64,000 nucleotides of DNA, taken from Terriglobales bacterium (GTDB lineage Bacteria; Acidobacteriota; Terriglobia; Terriglobales; Acidobacteriaceae). The stretch's first letter is position 1. Each line of letters starts with the position of its first letter. The translations under genes and the position numbers were made by a program. The notes beneath the pieces were generated by a model. It saw only the letters and a list, made by a program, of their open reading frames with translations, was not told the origin of the DNA and did not search any database. Shown here one piece after another: positions 44,749 to 54,112 of the stretch. The stretch spans positions 1-64,000 of the forward strand of contig DATMXP010000035.1 of assembly GCA_035561515.1 (NCBI GenBank), in the 5' to 3' direction.

Positions 44749-46074
44749 TCACGCCAGGCGCTGCCGCACCTGCTCGAGTAAGTTGCGTAGGGTACGACTG
44801 AACTCCACCGGATATTCCGCCGGAGCCTCAAATCGGCGCACGTCTTCTGGAACCTGCTTGAGCTGCGTTCTCGCTCGGTCACGGATATCGCTGAGCGCCT
44901 CCGCGGCAACGGATGTGCGCTTGCCTGCATTCATCACCTGCCGCAGCAACGGCTCCCCGTCTTCCACTCGCTCTTCCGCGCAAGCGATCACGTCGCGAGT
45001 GAACTTCCCGGCCTCATCTCGGAACCGCCATACTTGCTTCGCCCCGGGATACGTCATCTTCTGATCGCTGAACTTTGCGTGATAATTCTTTGTCCCGTCC
45101 AGTTCCGTCTCAACCAGTTTGTAGATCCCGCCAAGGGCTGGCGCGTCATTCGAAACCACCATCGCCGTTCCTACGCCATATCCGTCAATCAGCGCACCAC
45201 GCTGGTTCAACTCAAAGATCTTGAACTCATCCAGATCGCCGCTCGCCAGTATCTTCGTTTGCTTCAACCCCGCGGCGTCCAGTTTGGCTCGTACTTGTTT
45301 GGACAATAGCGCAAGGTCGCCGCTGTCGATGCGCACTCCTGAGGGCCTGAGTCCCGCTTCGATAATCTTGTCGATCGCCTTCAGCGTATCGTAAGTATCC
45401 ACCAGCAATATAGATGCTTGCGGAAAAAGGCTCGTGTATTGCTTGAATGCTTTCTCCTCGTCTTCGAGCGCCATAACATACGAATGTGCAATCGTTCCGA
45501 AAGTCGGTATTCCAAACCGATATCCCGCCTCGGTATTCGATGTTCCGATACATCCGGCGATATAGCTCGCCCTGGCTGCCAGCACTCCAGCCTCCGGACC
45601 ATGCGCCCGACGTGTGCCGAACTCAATCACGTCTTTCCCTTCCGCCGCTTGCACCACTCTCGACGCCTTGGTTGCGACCGTCGTCTGATACGTAATCGTC
45701 GCTAGCAGATAGGTTTCCAGTATCTGCGCTTCGATCAGCGGCGCCGTCACGCGCAAGAGCGGTTCCTGTCCAAAGATCACCGTGCCTTCCGGCACGGCCC
45801 ACACATCGCCCGTGAATCGTAGCTCTCTCAGAAAACTGAAGAACTCGTCAGAGACATGCTCAAAGGCAGGATGCTTCCGCAGAAACTCAACGTCGATCGC
45901 CCCACAACAGACTGACTCAACCCACTGGAGTGCTTGCTCCAGTCCTGCCGCAACCAGATATCCGCGGTTCTTTGGCAGCTTTCTGACGAACAGCTCGAAA
46001 GTCGCTGTTGGGTTGAAGTTGTTCTCGTAGAAGGCTGCCGCCATCGTGAGCTCATACAAGTCGGTCAGCAGCAT
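44749..46074 (-). CDS. pncB: Nicotinate phosphoribosyltransferase
   Basis: Makes nicotinate mononucleotide from nicotinate, PRPP and ATP in NAD salvage. From ATG 46074 the protein (about 441 residues) begins MLLTDLYELTMAAAFYENN, the typical family start. A TTG 18 codons upstream would overlap the gene before it by 44 bp. Signatures include EFGTRRAHGPEAGVLAARAS, YIAGCIGTSNTEAGYRFGIP, GTIAHSYVMAL and VRIDSGDLALLSKQ. The upstream gene ends 10 bp before, so the three minus-strand genes (47424 to 44749) look like an operon. Confidence 0.94.
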   Translation of the reverse strand: MLLTDLYELTMAAAFYENNFNPTATFELFVRKLPKNRGYLVAAGLEQALQWVESVCCGAIDVEFLRKHPAFEHVSDEFFSFLRELRFTGDVWAVPEGTVIFGQEPLLRVTAPLIEAQILETYLLATITYQTTVATKASRVVQAAEGKDVIEFGTRRAHGPEAGVLAARASYIAGCIGTSNTEAGYRFGIPTFGTIAHSYVMALEDEEKAFKQYTSLFPQASILLVDTYDTLKAIDKIIEAGLRPSGVRIDSGDLALLSKQVRAKLDAAGLKQTKILASGDLDEFKIFELNQRGALIDGYGVGTAMVVSNDAPALGGIYKLVETELDGTKNYHAKFSDQKMTYPGAKQVWRFRDEAGKFTRDVIACAEERVEDGEPLLRQVMNAGKRTSVAAEALSDIRDRARTQLKQVPEDVRRFEAPAEYPVEFSRTLRNLLEQVRQRLA

Positions 46075-46084
46075 CGAAGACGTT

Positions 46085-46966
46085 CTATCGTTCACTCTCA
46101 ATTGGATGCAACTCTCGTTGACACTCAAACACGTATGGCTCTATCGGCCCCGGTCGAATCCCGTACTTCTCGTCCAGAAACTCGCGCAGCTCGTCAGGTA
46201 CAACCTCCGACAGTTCCTGCCAGGTGAGCACCTTGCATCGTAGCCGTAAGTCGGCGCTTCTCACGCACCGCATCACCGCGTACCACTGCTCGATCAAATC
46301 CGGGCGTCTCGCATCGCATAGAACGCAGAAAGACGTCTGCAGCGCATGCGCAGCCAGCACGTTGCGGATCAACTGGTACCCTTCATATTTTTTGCTGTCC
46401 TGCGGCAGGTCTCTACGGATGAACACGTCGCGGAAATCGCGATACTGCTCCACCACATCCTTTGCTTTCGATTGGAAGTCCGCTTCGGTCAATTTCGCTT
46501 CGACCAGCAAACCCGGCAATCTCAAATCCACTTCGGTCCTGTCGAAGCGTTCGCCTGTAAGCGGTACACGAGCTTTGAACCCAAACTCCGGCGACGCCGC
46601 CTCCTCAACGCCGAGCATCGACAACACTGCTGACGACTCACACACGCCGGGATAACAGAACACGTTCATCAATAGCGCGTCGGAACTGTTACACGAATCC
46701 AGCTCGCACCATCTTCGATCCGCCCGCGGCAGGCTGCTTTTCGCGCTCGTATGTACCTTGCGAAGACGCCTGGCCCACTGCGGGTTCGCACGAATCTGTC
46801 CGTAGCTGGCTTGGGCAAAATTACCGTGTACTTCGCCCGATTCTTCGTACACGACCACGGGCGCCGAACCGTAGCTTAGTTGTGAAGGCAGGCCATACTT
46901 CCGGCTGAAAGTGAGGTTTCTCTCTTGCAGTTCATGACGAAGAAGGTTGGCGTATGCGGCCGTCAT
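46085..46966 (-). CDS. PD-(D/E)xK nuclease-like protein (PGN_0703 type)
   Basis: A 293-residue soluble protein. The motif region FDRTEVDLRLPGLLVEAKLT gives Asp147 and Glu156-x-Lys158, the active-site pattern of PD-(D/E)xK nucleases; the following QYRDFRDVFIRRDLPQD is helical, as in restriction-like folds. I recall similar proteins named PGN_0703-type putative restriction endonucleases, but no methyltransferase is adjacent. It starts with a TAATG overlap to the upstream membrane protein gene and ends 10 bp before pncB. Its function is therefore open: a nuclease in defence or repair, or a non-nucleolytic relative. Confidence 0.75.
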   Translation of the reverse strand: MTAAYANLLRHELQERNLTFSRKYGLPSQLSYGSAPVVVYEESGEVHGNFAQASYGQIRANPQWARRLRKVHTSAKSSLPRADRRWCELDSCNSSDALLMNVFCYPGVCESSAVLSMLGVEEAASPEFGFKARVPLTGERFDRTEVDLRLPGLLVEAKLTEADFQSKAKDVVEQYRDFRDVFIRRDLPQDSKKYEGYQLIRNVLAAHALQTSFCVLCDARRPDLIEQWYAVMRCVRSADLRLRCKVLTWQELSEVVPDELREFLDEKYGIRPGPIEPYVFECQRELHPIESER

Positions 46967-47424
46967 TAAGCGGCGATAGGACGAGGAATAATCCGATATC
47001 TCAGAAATTGTAGCCCATGAGGCGTAATTGCGACCCGATCTTCAAGTGTGAAGACGATCAGTTCCGATTGCTCCAGGAAGCGGATCCACTGCTCGAAGCG
47101 TACTCCGTCGTAGAGTTCCGGATACTGCCTCGATGTCCCGGCAAAGAACCGGCGCATCTTCGCAACACTCACACCCTTACTGCCTCCAATCGCAATTTGT
47201 TGAAGGGCGGGTGCCTGTGTCTCCCATAAGATCGCGGACTCTTCTTCGAAGGCTTGCGCTACCGACAGAACGGTGAAGGGCTTTCCGGGAATGTGAAGGA
47301 AATGCATGCGCCGCTCTTCTTTGCGTTCCGCAATCTGCGCAACACCCAGCGCACACAACACCAGCAGGAAGAAAATAATGGCCGAAACTGTCAAGAAGAG
47401 GACGGGCATAATGCACCCCAGCAA
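46966..47424 (-). CDS. Small membrane protein with C-terminal helical domain
   Basis: Not a family I can name. The 152-residue protein has an N-terminal membrane helix (about 6-29, PVLFLTVSAIIFFLLVLCALGV) and a soluble part (about 75-150) whose pattern FEQWIRFLEQSELIVFTLED followed by RVAITPHGLQFLRY looks like a winged helix. Its stop shares one base with the start of the nuclease-like gene (TAATG), so the two are translationally coupled. It may anchor or regulate that gene product; this is inference. Confidence 0.72.
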   Translation of the reverse strand: MLGCIMPVLFLTVSAIIFFLLVLCALGVAQIAERKEERRMHFLHIPGKPFTVLSVAQAFEEESAILWETQAPALQQIAIGGSKGVSVAKMRRFFAGTSRQYPELYDGVRFEQWIRFLEQSELIVFTLEDRVAITPHGLQFLRYRIIPRPIAA

Positions 47425-47442
47425 TACGCCAATATCACTACG

Positions 47443-47853
47443 TTACGCCACTTTCTCGCTACCAGCAACCGATATGCCGCGACTGGAATTCAGGGTTCCT
47501 GTTACGGCCTTCTTCACTTCTTCCGCCTTCCACTTGTGCACGATCTTGCGTGCCCCAAGTGTCATCAGGTACGGCTCCGCAAATGGATGGCGTGGTTTGT
47601 TCTCCAACACCAACAGGGGAACATGCCTTCCTTCCGACTTAGCTTTCCGGAGAACCGCTTCGCAATTCAACTCCGGTGGATGATCCGCCACCAACATCAA
47701 ATCGAAGCTCTTCTTCTCCAGCAGATCTACGGTCTCGCTCGTGCTCCACGCTGTCGTGGTGTCGAATCCTTCGTCTTCGAGCAGGTGCTCCAAAGCGATA
47801 AGAGCCCGTTCGTCCGAATCGGCGATCAATACGTGCTTCTTGCCTAGATTCAT
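47443..47853 (-). CDS. Degenerate response-regulator receiver protein
   Basis: A single receiver domain of 136 residues. The N-terminal strand HVLIADSDERALIAL supplies the acidic pair, FDLMLVADHPPEL holds a candidate phospho-acceptor (Asp57), and IVHKWKAEEV holds the conserved Lys (Lys107). The usual Thr/Ser after strand 4 is replaced (PLLVLENK), and there is no output domain. It may be a stand-alone signal protein with altered switching. It lies 18 bp upstream of the membrane protein gene on the same strand, and may belong to the same transcript. Confidence 0.78.
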   Translation of the reverse strand: MNLGKKHVLIADSDERALIALEHLLEDEGFDTTTAWSTSETVDLLEKKSFDLMLVADHPPELNCEAVLRKAKSEGRHVPLLVLENKPRHPFAEPYLMTLGARKIVHKWKAEEVKKAVTGTLNSSRGISVAGSEKVA

Positions 47854-49194
<1,341 letters not shown>

Positions 49195-51327
49195 CTACGA
49201 TGCGATCGCTGTAGCTTGCCCGAAGGCGCGCTCCACGGCCTTGATGACATCTTCCCGTGGACGCCCTTTGGGTAGCACGCCTGCGGCATTCTCTTCGAGG
49301 AAAGTCCTTTCCTTGTCCGTCAGTCGCTTCGATGTGCTCACCAGCACCGGAATCTTCGCCGTGGATTGATCAGCCTTCAGCGCCTTCAACACTTCCATTC
49401 CACCCATTTCTGGCATGATCAGATCCAGCACAATTCCGTCCGGCTTCACATCTCGCGCCAGTTGCAGCCCTTCCCTGCCGTTAGCGGCTTCCACGAAGGA
49501 ATACGTGTTGCTGCCAACCATCGCCATCAGCGAGTACCGTGATACCTCATCATCATCCACCAGCAGCAATCGCTTCGCCGGACGCCCCAGCACCATCTTC
49601 CGTAGTCGGTCCAGTAGCCACGATCGATCAATTGGCTTCGTCGCAAAGTCGTCGGCGCCAAGCGAGAACGCCTTCGTGCGGTTGTCCACCACTGTCGCCA
49701 CTATGACCGGGACCTTTGCCGTCAACGGACTCTGCCGTATCTCCTTCAAAAGCTCCCACGAGGTCTCTTCACCTATCAGTACATCGAGAACAATTGCCGA
49801 CGGCGTCAGGTCCCGCAGTACGTTCCGCGCCTCCGCCAATGTTCTTGCTTGCACAACCTTGAATTCGGACCCCTGCAGGAACTTCTCGTACGTGTACAGC
49901 GTCTCAAAGTTATCTTCGATCACCAGCACCGAGTATTCGGGAGCCTCTGCCGTAACGGAGGCTCCGACCAGCGTGACCTCCCCGGGGCCCGCATACTGCC
50001 TCGGAATCGACAGATAAAACTTCGATCCACGGCCAGGCTCACTCTCTAACCAGATCCTGCCGCCCAGCAACTCCGCCAGCTTGCGTGACAGCGGTAGTCC
50101 CAATCCGCTCCCTTTAACCCTTCGCTGTGCTGGATTCTCGATCTGGCTCCACTCTTCGAAAATCTTTTCCTGATCTTCCGGCGAGATTCCGATGCCAGTA
50201 TCCGAGACCGCGAATACAACGTTTTCGCCGTCCAGTTGCGCCGAAACATGTACCTCACCGTTCTCGGTAAACTTCAGCGCATTCGAAAGGAAGTTCCGTA
50301 AGATCTGCGAAACCTTTGTATCGTCTGTGTTAAGAGCCGGAACTCCGGGGGTATCGTCGAAAATCAACTCTACCGGCTTTGTGCCCAGCATCGGTCTGAT
50401 GGCCCCGCGCAGCGCGCTGAAGATTGTGGGAACATCAAACTCCTGTGGGCGTACCGTGATCTTGCCTGCCTCAACTTTCGCAAGATCCAGCAGGTCGCTC
50501 ACAAGCTCGATCAACTCCTCGGCCGAGCGCTTGATGTAATTGACCTGCTTCTCCTGCTCCGGCGAGAGATCGCCATCAATCCGGTCCAGCAGAATTCTTG
50601 ACAGGCTGACGATCGAATTCAGCGGCGTACGCAGCTCATGGCTGATATTCGAAAAGAACCTGGTCTTGATGTCACTCGCCTTGCGCAGATACTCCGCTCG
50701 GTCATCAAGTTCTGCATACAGAGCCACCACGCCACGGTTCGTGTCTTCCAGTTCGCTGTTGAGTTGCGCCAGCTCGTTCTGGCGCTCTCGTAAAGTTTCC
50801 AGCGTCCGCAACAGTTCCTGGTTCTGCTGCTGTAATTCGTCGATGATTACATTGCCGCCGCCTCTCGAATCCGCGAGCGATGCAGCAATCTTGCCGATAT
50901 CGAGTTTCGAGGACGTCCCCTCTGGTAATCGGCGCGTCACCGTCACGACCGTACCTTTGCCGGGCGCTGATTGCACCTCGAACCCTTCCATCAGACGCTT
51001 GGCTCCGATGAGCCCCAACCCCATCCCGGTACTCGACTGGTATCGCCCGCTCATGATCCGCTCGATATCGCGGATGCCCGGCCCTTTATCCTCCACCCTG
51101 ACCGCCAGCATTGGCATCGGCGACTTCTGTAGAGAAAACTCGACCTGGCCGCCTTTCGCATACTCGAACGCGTTTCGTGCCAGCTCGGATACAGCCGTGG
51201 CAATCCTCGTCTGATCTTGCATATCGAACCCGAGCGATCCAGCGATCTGCCGCGCACGTTGCCTGGCGAGCACCACGTCTTGCTCGTTCGCCACGGCCAC
51301 CGTCATGATCCTCTGTGAGCCCTTCAT
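49195..51327 (-). CDS. RsbT/W-like ATPase fused to hybrid histidine kinase with two receivers
   Basis: A 710-residue multidomain signalling protein. Order: an RsbT/RsbW-like ATPase (about 8-140: ATAVSELARNAFEYAKGG, VEDKGPGI, GMGLGLIGAKRLMEGF), a coiled coil (about 155-215), HisKA with NISHELRTPLNSIVSLSRIL (His230), HATPase_c (SNALKFTENGEV, DTGIGI, GSGLGLPLSRKLAELLGG), receiver 1 (YSVLVIEDNFETLYTYEKFL; VLDVLIGEE; ATKPID) and receiver 2 (LLLVDDDEVSRY; VLDLIMPEMGG; LPKGR). I start at ATG 51327; the open frame extends upstream, and ATG 51306 is also possible. Last gene of the rsb cluster. It probably receives the stressosome signal through its N-terminal ATPase. Confidence 0.92.
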   Translation of the reverse strand: MKGSQRIMTVAVANEQDVVLARQRARQIAGSLGFDMQDQTRIATAVSELARNAFEYAKGGQVEFSLQKSPMPMLAVRVEDKGPGIRDIERIMSGRYQSSTGMGLGLIGAKRLMEGFEVQSAPGKGTVVTVTRRLPEGTSSKLDIGKIAASLADSRGGGNVIIDELQQQNQELLRTLETLRERQNELAQLNSELEDTNRGVVALYAELDDRAEYLRKASDIKTRFFSNISHELRTPLNSIVSLSRILLDRIDGDLSPEQEKQVNYIKRSAEELIELVSDLLDLAKVEAGKITVRPQEFDVPTIFSALRGAIRPMLGTKPVELIFDDTPGVPALNTDDTKVSQILRNFLSNALKFTENGEVHVSAQLDGENVVFAVSDTGIGISPEDQEKIFEEWSQIENPAQRRVKGSGLGLPLSRKLAELLGGRIWLESEPGRGSKFYLSIPRQYAGPGEVTLVGASVTAEAPEYSVLVIEDNFETLYTYEKFLQGSEFKVVQARTLAEARNVLRDLTPSAIVLDVLIGEETSWELLKEIRQSPLTAKVPVIVATVVDNRTKAFSLGADDFATKPIDRSWLLDRLRKMVLGRPAKRLLLVDDDEVSRYSLMAMVGSNTYSFVEAANGREGLQLARDVKPDGIVLDLIMPEMGGMEVLKALKADQSTAKIPVLVSTSKRLTDKERTFLEENAAGVLPKGRPREDVIKAVERAFGQATAIAS

Positions 51328-51329
51328 CC

Positions 51330-52322
51330 CTATGCCGCCTCTTGCCCCACGAAAACTGTCACGTCGTCGCGTTCCCGCCAGTAGTCCCGGTACAGCACCC
51401 CTGCCACGATCGCCGGATGCCGCTGCATAAGTCCCGGGTACTTCTCGATATGCCACGTGGCCAGACCGTCGGAGTTCATTACCAGCTTTGTACGGCTGTT
51501 CCAGGGGTACGAAAACTCCTGGATTCTCCTTACCTCGTGCCCAAGAATCCCGTTATGCGAAACCATGCTGCGGATCGTGGTTCCCTCGATGAGGGCGGCC
51601 GCGATATTGCCCACACCGCTGAACCGAATCTGCTGTGCCTCGCGATCTATTTGCGCTACTGCAACAGCGGCTCCCCGCGTTTTCCGCAAAGTCCCGTGTA
51701 GGCCTTCGATGCAGTCGGCCACAGTCTCCGCCCGATTCTTCCGGAACCAACCTGTGGCTTCGACGGCCGCTTCATGTGCGCTCGGGCCATGGCCCAATCC
51801 ATCGACCAGGAGGATCCATTGTCGACTGCCACTCGAGAGTTGTGCCCAACCATCTCCGTTGACGATTTCACCATGCTTCGGACGAGATATCACACCGCAC
51901 TCGAACTCTCCCTCGTTCTTGGTTGTCGATAACCGCGACACAATCGCCGTTCCCTTATGCGGTCGCGAATATATATCAAACAGCGACGACATCCGCCGAA
52001 TCGCACCAAGCCCTGTACCCGACGTTCCCGATGTCGAAAAACCGTCCGACAAGCAAGTGCTCACGTCCTGCATGCCCGGTCCTTTGTCTATGCCGATCAC
52101 CTCAATGCCATTCTCGAGTTCACGTAACAGCAGTTCGCCGCCCTTGCCATGCTTTATCAGGTTGGTAGCCGCTTCAGACGCAATCAAAGCGGCACGGCCG
52201 GCCTCCGTATCATTGAGCCCGGCATTGCTGGCCAGTTGCAACGCTCGTCGCCGGGCATGGCTGACCTCGGCTTCTTCCCGAACTGAAATTGAGATTTGAT
52301 GATTTATCGGCACTACTTCCAC
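51330..52322 (-). CDS. RsbT/W-like ATPase fused to RsbX-like PP2C phosphatase
   Basis: A 330-residue two-domain protein. The N-terminal half (about 10-135) is a GHKL ATPase (IASEAATNLIKHGKGGELLL, GIDKGPGMQD, GTSGTGLGAIRRMSSLFDIY). The C-terminal half (about 145-328) is a PP2C/SpoIIE-type phosphatase (ILLVDGLGHGPSAHEAAVEA, VMNSDGLATW, RDDVTVFVG), most like RsbX, which dephosphorylates stressosome STAS proteins. GTG start at 52322, overlapping rsbT by 10 bp; the hybrid kinase starts 3 bp after its stop. It likely resets the RsbR/RsbS proteins. Confidence 0.9.
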   Translation of the reverse strand: MEVVPINHQISISVREEAEVSHARRRALQLASNAGLNDTEAGRAALIASEAATNLIKHGKGGELLLRELENGIEVIGIDKGPGMQDVSTCLSDGFSTSGTSGTGLGAIRRMSSLFDIYSRPHKGTAIVSRLSTTKNEGEFECGVISRPKHGEIVNGDGWAQLSSGSRQWILLVDGLGHGPSAHEAAVEATGWFRKNRAETVADCIEGLHGTLRKTRGAAVAVAQIDREAQQIRFSGVGNIAAALIEGTTIRSMVSHNGILGHEVRRIQEFSYPWNSRTKLVMNSDGLATWHIEKYPGLMQRHPAIVAGVLYRDYWRERDDVTVFVGQEAA

Positions 52323-52717
52323 CGGGTGATAACGACTTTAGTTCCTTCTCCGACTTTTGAGCTGATGTGGAACTCGCTCATCAGTCGCTTCGCTCCGCTA
52401 AGACCCAGTCCCAGACCAGAGCCGGTTGTATAACCGTCTTTCAAAGCAAGTTGAATATCCGGAATGCCGGGGCCCTGATCTTCAAAGCTTAGGCGTAGGC
52501 CTCGTCGGGTGCCCTCGTTTAACACTTCGATGCTGATAATTCCGCCGCCGCCGTAATCGACCGTGTTGCGCGCCAGTTCGCTCGCGGCCGTCACAATCTT
52601 CGTCTGGTCCACCAGGCTGAATCCCAGTTGCGATGCGTGCGCGCGCACCGTTTGCCGGATGATCAAAATGTCTCCGGAATTTCGTACTGGCAGTTTTTCA
52701 GGAACGACGGGTGTCAC
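52313..52717 (-). CDS. rsbT: Stressosome switch kinase RsbT
   Basis: Serine/threonine kinase of the GHKL fold, 134 residues. Motifs: TAASELARNTVDYGGGGIIS (N box), FEDQGPGIPDI, and GYTTGSGLGLGLSGAKRLM. In Bacillus, RsbT phosphorylates RsbS and RsbR under stress, leaves the stressosome and then activates RsbU. The gene overlaps rsbS by 20 bp and the next gene by 10 bp, so translation is tightly coupled. Placement directly after rsbR and rsbS supports the name over a generic anti-sigma factor. Confidence 0.93.
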   Translation of the reverse strand: MTPVVPEKLPVRNSGDILIIRQTVRAHASQLGFSLVDQTKIVTAASELARNTVDYGGGGIISIEVLNEGTRRGLRLSFEDQGPGIPDIQLALKDGYTTGSGLGLGLSGAKRLMSEFHISSKVGEGTKVVITRWK

Positions 52718-53093
52718 GTGATACCCTCACCCTGCTCGTCGTGGCAGTAGCTCGCAGCAATTCCATCCCTTTTTCGACATTCAGCGCCGTACGAACTCCG
52801 GGCATTGATAGTCCAAGTTCAACCAGAGTGATCGCCACCGCCGGACGCATTCCCACGACTACCGTCTCTGCATCCATGATTCGTGCCATTGCGGCGATGT
52901 TGCTGATCATCCTGCCGATGAATGAATCCACAATCTCCAGGCTGGAAATGTCGATAAGTACCCCGTGCGCGCCGGTCTCCGAAATTCGCGCCGTCAGGTC
53001 TTCCTGCAGAGCGAGCGCCAGCCGGTCATGCATGTCCACCTGGATCGAAACCAGCAGGTACTCTCCCATTTTTAAAATTGGTATTCGTTCCAT
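52698..53093 (-). CDS. rsbS: Stressosome scaffold STAS protein RsbS
   Basis: Single STAS-domain protein of 131 residues, the minimal core component of stressosomes. MERIPILKMGEYLLVSIQVD and GVLIDISSLEIVDSFIGRMI match RsbS; Ser57 in the IVDSFIG motif aligns with the phosphorylated Ser59 of Bacillus subtilis RsbS. VVGMRPAVAITLVELGLSMP is the conserved C-terminal part. It lies 12 bp after rsbR and overlaps rsbT by 20 bp. RsbS binds RsbT in unstressed cells. Confidence 0.94.
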   Translation of the reverse strand: MERIPILKMGEYLLVSIQVDMHDRLALALQEDLTARISETGAHGVLIDISSLEIVDSFIGRMISNIAAMARIMDAETVVVGMRPAVAITLVELGLSMPGVRTALNVEKGMELLRATATTSRVRVSRDTRRS

Positions 53094-53105
53094 GTCACCT
53101 TTTCG

Positions 53106-53951
53106 CTATGCGTTTCGAGTACTGATTTGCAGTCCGGTGCGCAACAACGCCACCGCAAACGCGTCGGCCAAGCTGGCTTTCGTCGTAACGTCGCCCAGGC
53201 CCACGCCAAGATGAACAATGGTTTGTGCTATCTGCGGACGGATACCGCTGATGATGCAGTCCGCGCCCATCAGCCTCGCCGCTGTCACCGTTTTGATCAG
53301 ATGCTGGGCAACCAGAGTGTCCACTGTCGGGACACCGGTAATGTCGATGATCGCCACTCCCGACCCGGTCTCTACGATCTTTTCCAGCAGCGTTTCCATC
53401 ACAACCTGCGTGCGTGCGCTATCAAGCGTCCCGATCAGCGGCAGTGCCAGGATGCCCTCCCACAACTTCACAACTGGGGTCGAAAGTTCCAGCATCTCCT
53501 GCTGCTGCATGCGGATAACTTCTTCCCGCGATTCCTGGTAAACCTCCGTCGTGAATAAGCCTAGTTCGTCCAGTCCTAGGTTGCTGCGCCAAGTCTCTTC
53601 CGCCAGATCAAGCGGCTTCGACGCAAGGTCTTTCCTTAATTGCTCAAACAGGGGCTGTTTGAATGAAAAGACGAATGTCGCGACCTGCGACGGCGTAAAG
53701 CCCTGCTGGACCCGTGTGCGGGTGACGTCGCGCAGAAACTCCTTGATCGGAGACCAGTGCGATTGGTGAAGGTCGCCGAGATCACCCTTCTGCGCCGCTT
53801 CCTGTAAAAGGCGAATAAACTGGGTACATTGCTCCCTAAACTCTTTCTCCCCAATCAGTTCTGAACGCCTGGTGGAAGACGGCATCTGTTGCATCCAACT
53901 GTTGAGAATTTCCGCTTCGTGCTGTCTCAAAACGTCGGCAATTCGACTCAA
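53106..53951 (-). CDS. rsbR: Stressosome sensor RsbR (RsbRA-like)
   Basis: STAS protein with an N-terminal sensory domain, about 281 residues. The frame is open from 54140, but a TTG at 53951 has a strong AAGGAG 7 nt upstream, gives the family-typical length and avoids overlap with the divergent gene at 54113. The N-terminal half (about 1-140) is helical, like the non-haem globin sensor of RsbRA (ADVLRQHEAEILNSWMQQMP). The STAS half has IIDITGVPTVDTLVAQHLIK with Thr212 at the main phosphosite; the second site is Ser178 (GTLDSART), Thr in Bacillus. First gene of the cluster. Confidence 0.9.
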   Translation of the reverse strand: MSRIADVLRQHEAEILNSWMQQMPSSTRRSELIGEKEFREQCTQFIRLLQEAAQKGDLGDLHQSHWSPIKEFLRDVTRTRVQQGFTPSQVATFVFSFKQPLFEQLRKDLASKPLDLAEETWRSNLGLDELGLFTTEVYQESREEVIRMQQQEMLELSTPVVKLWEGILALPLIGTLDSARTQVVMETLLEKIVETGSGVAIIDITGVPTVDTLVAQHLIKTVTAARLMGADCIISGIRPQIAQTIVHLGVGLGDVTTKASLADAFAVALLRTGLQISTRNA

Positions 53952-54112
53952 GACGGTACTCCTTGCGTGTTTGGTTGTGGGTTCGTGAAAAAAGAGATTG
54001 GTCCGACCGACTGACTGGGCCTGGTCCTGCGAGCAGTTTGGATTATAGCAACGAATTTTTGCCGATTCCAAACCGCTAACACAGCTGTTATTCTGTACCG
54101 GCGTTAGCTTAG

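Noticed and set aside
46085..46966. A restriction-modification system
   Set aside because: No methyltransferase or specificity subunit is adjacent; only a nuclease-like fold is inferred.
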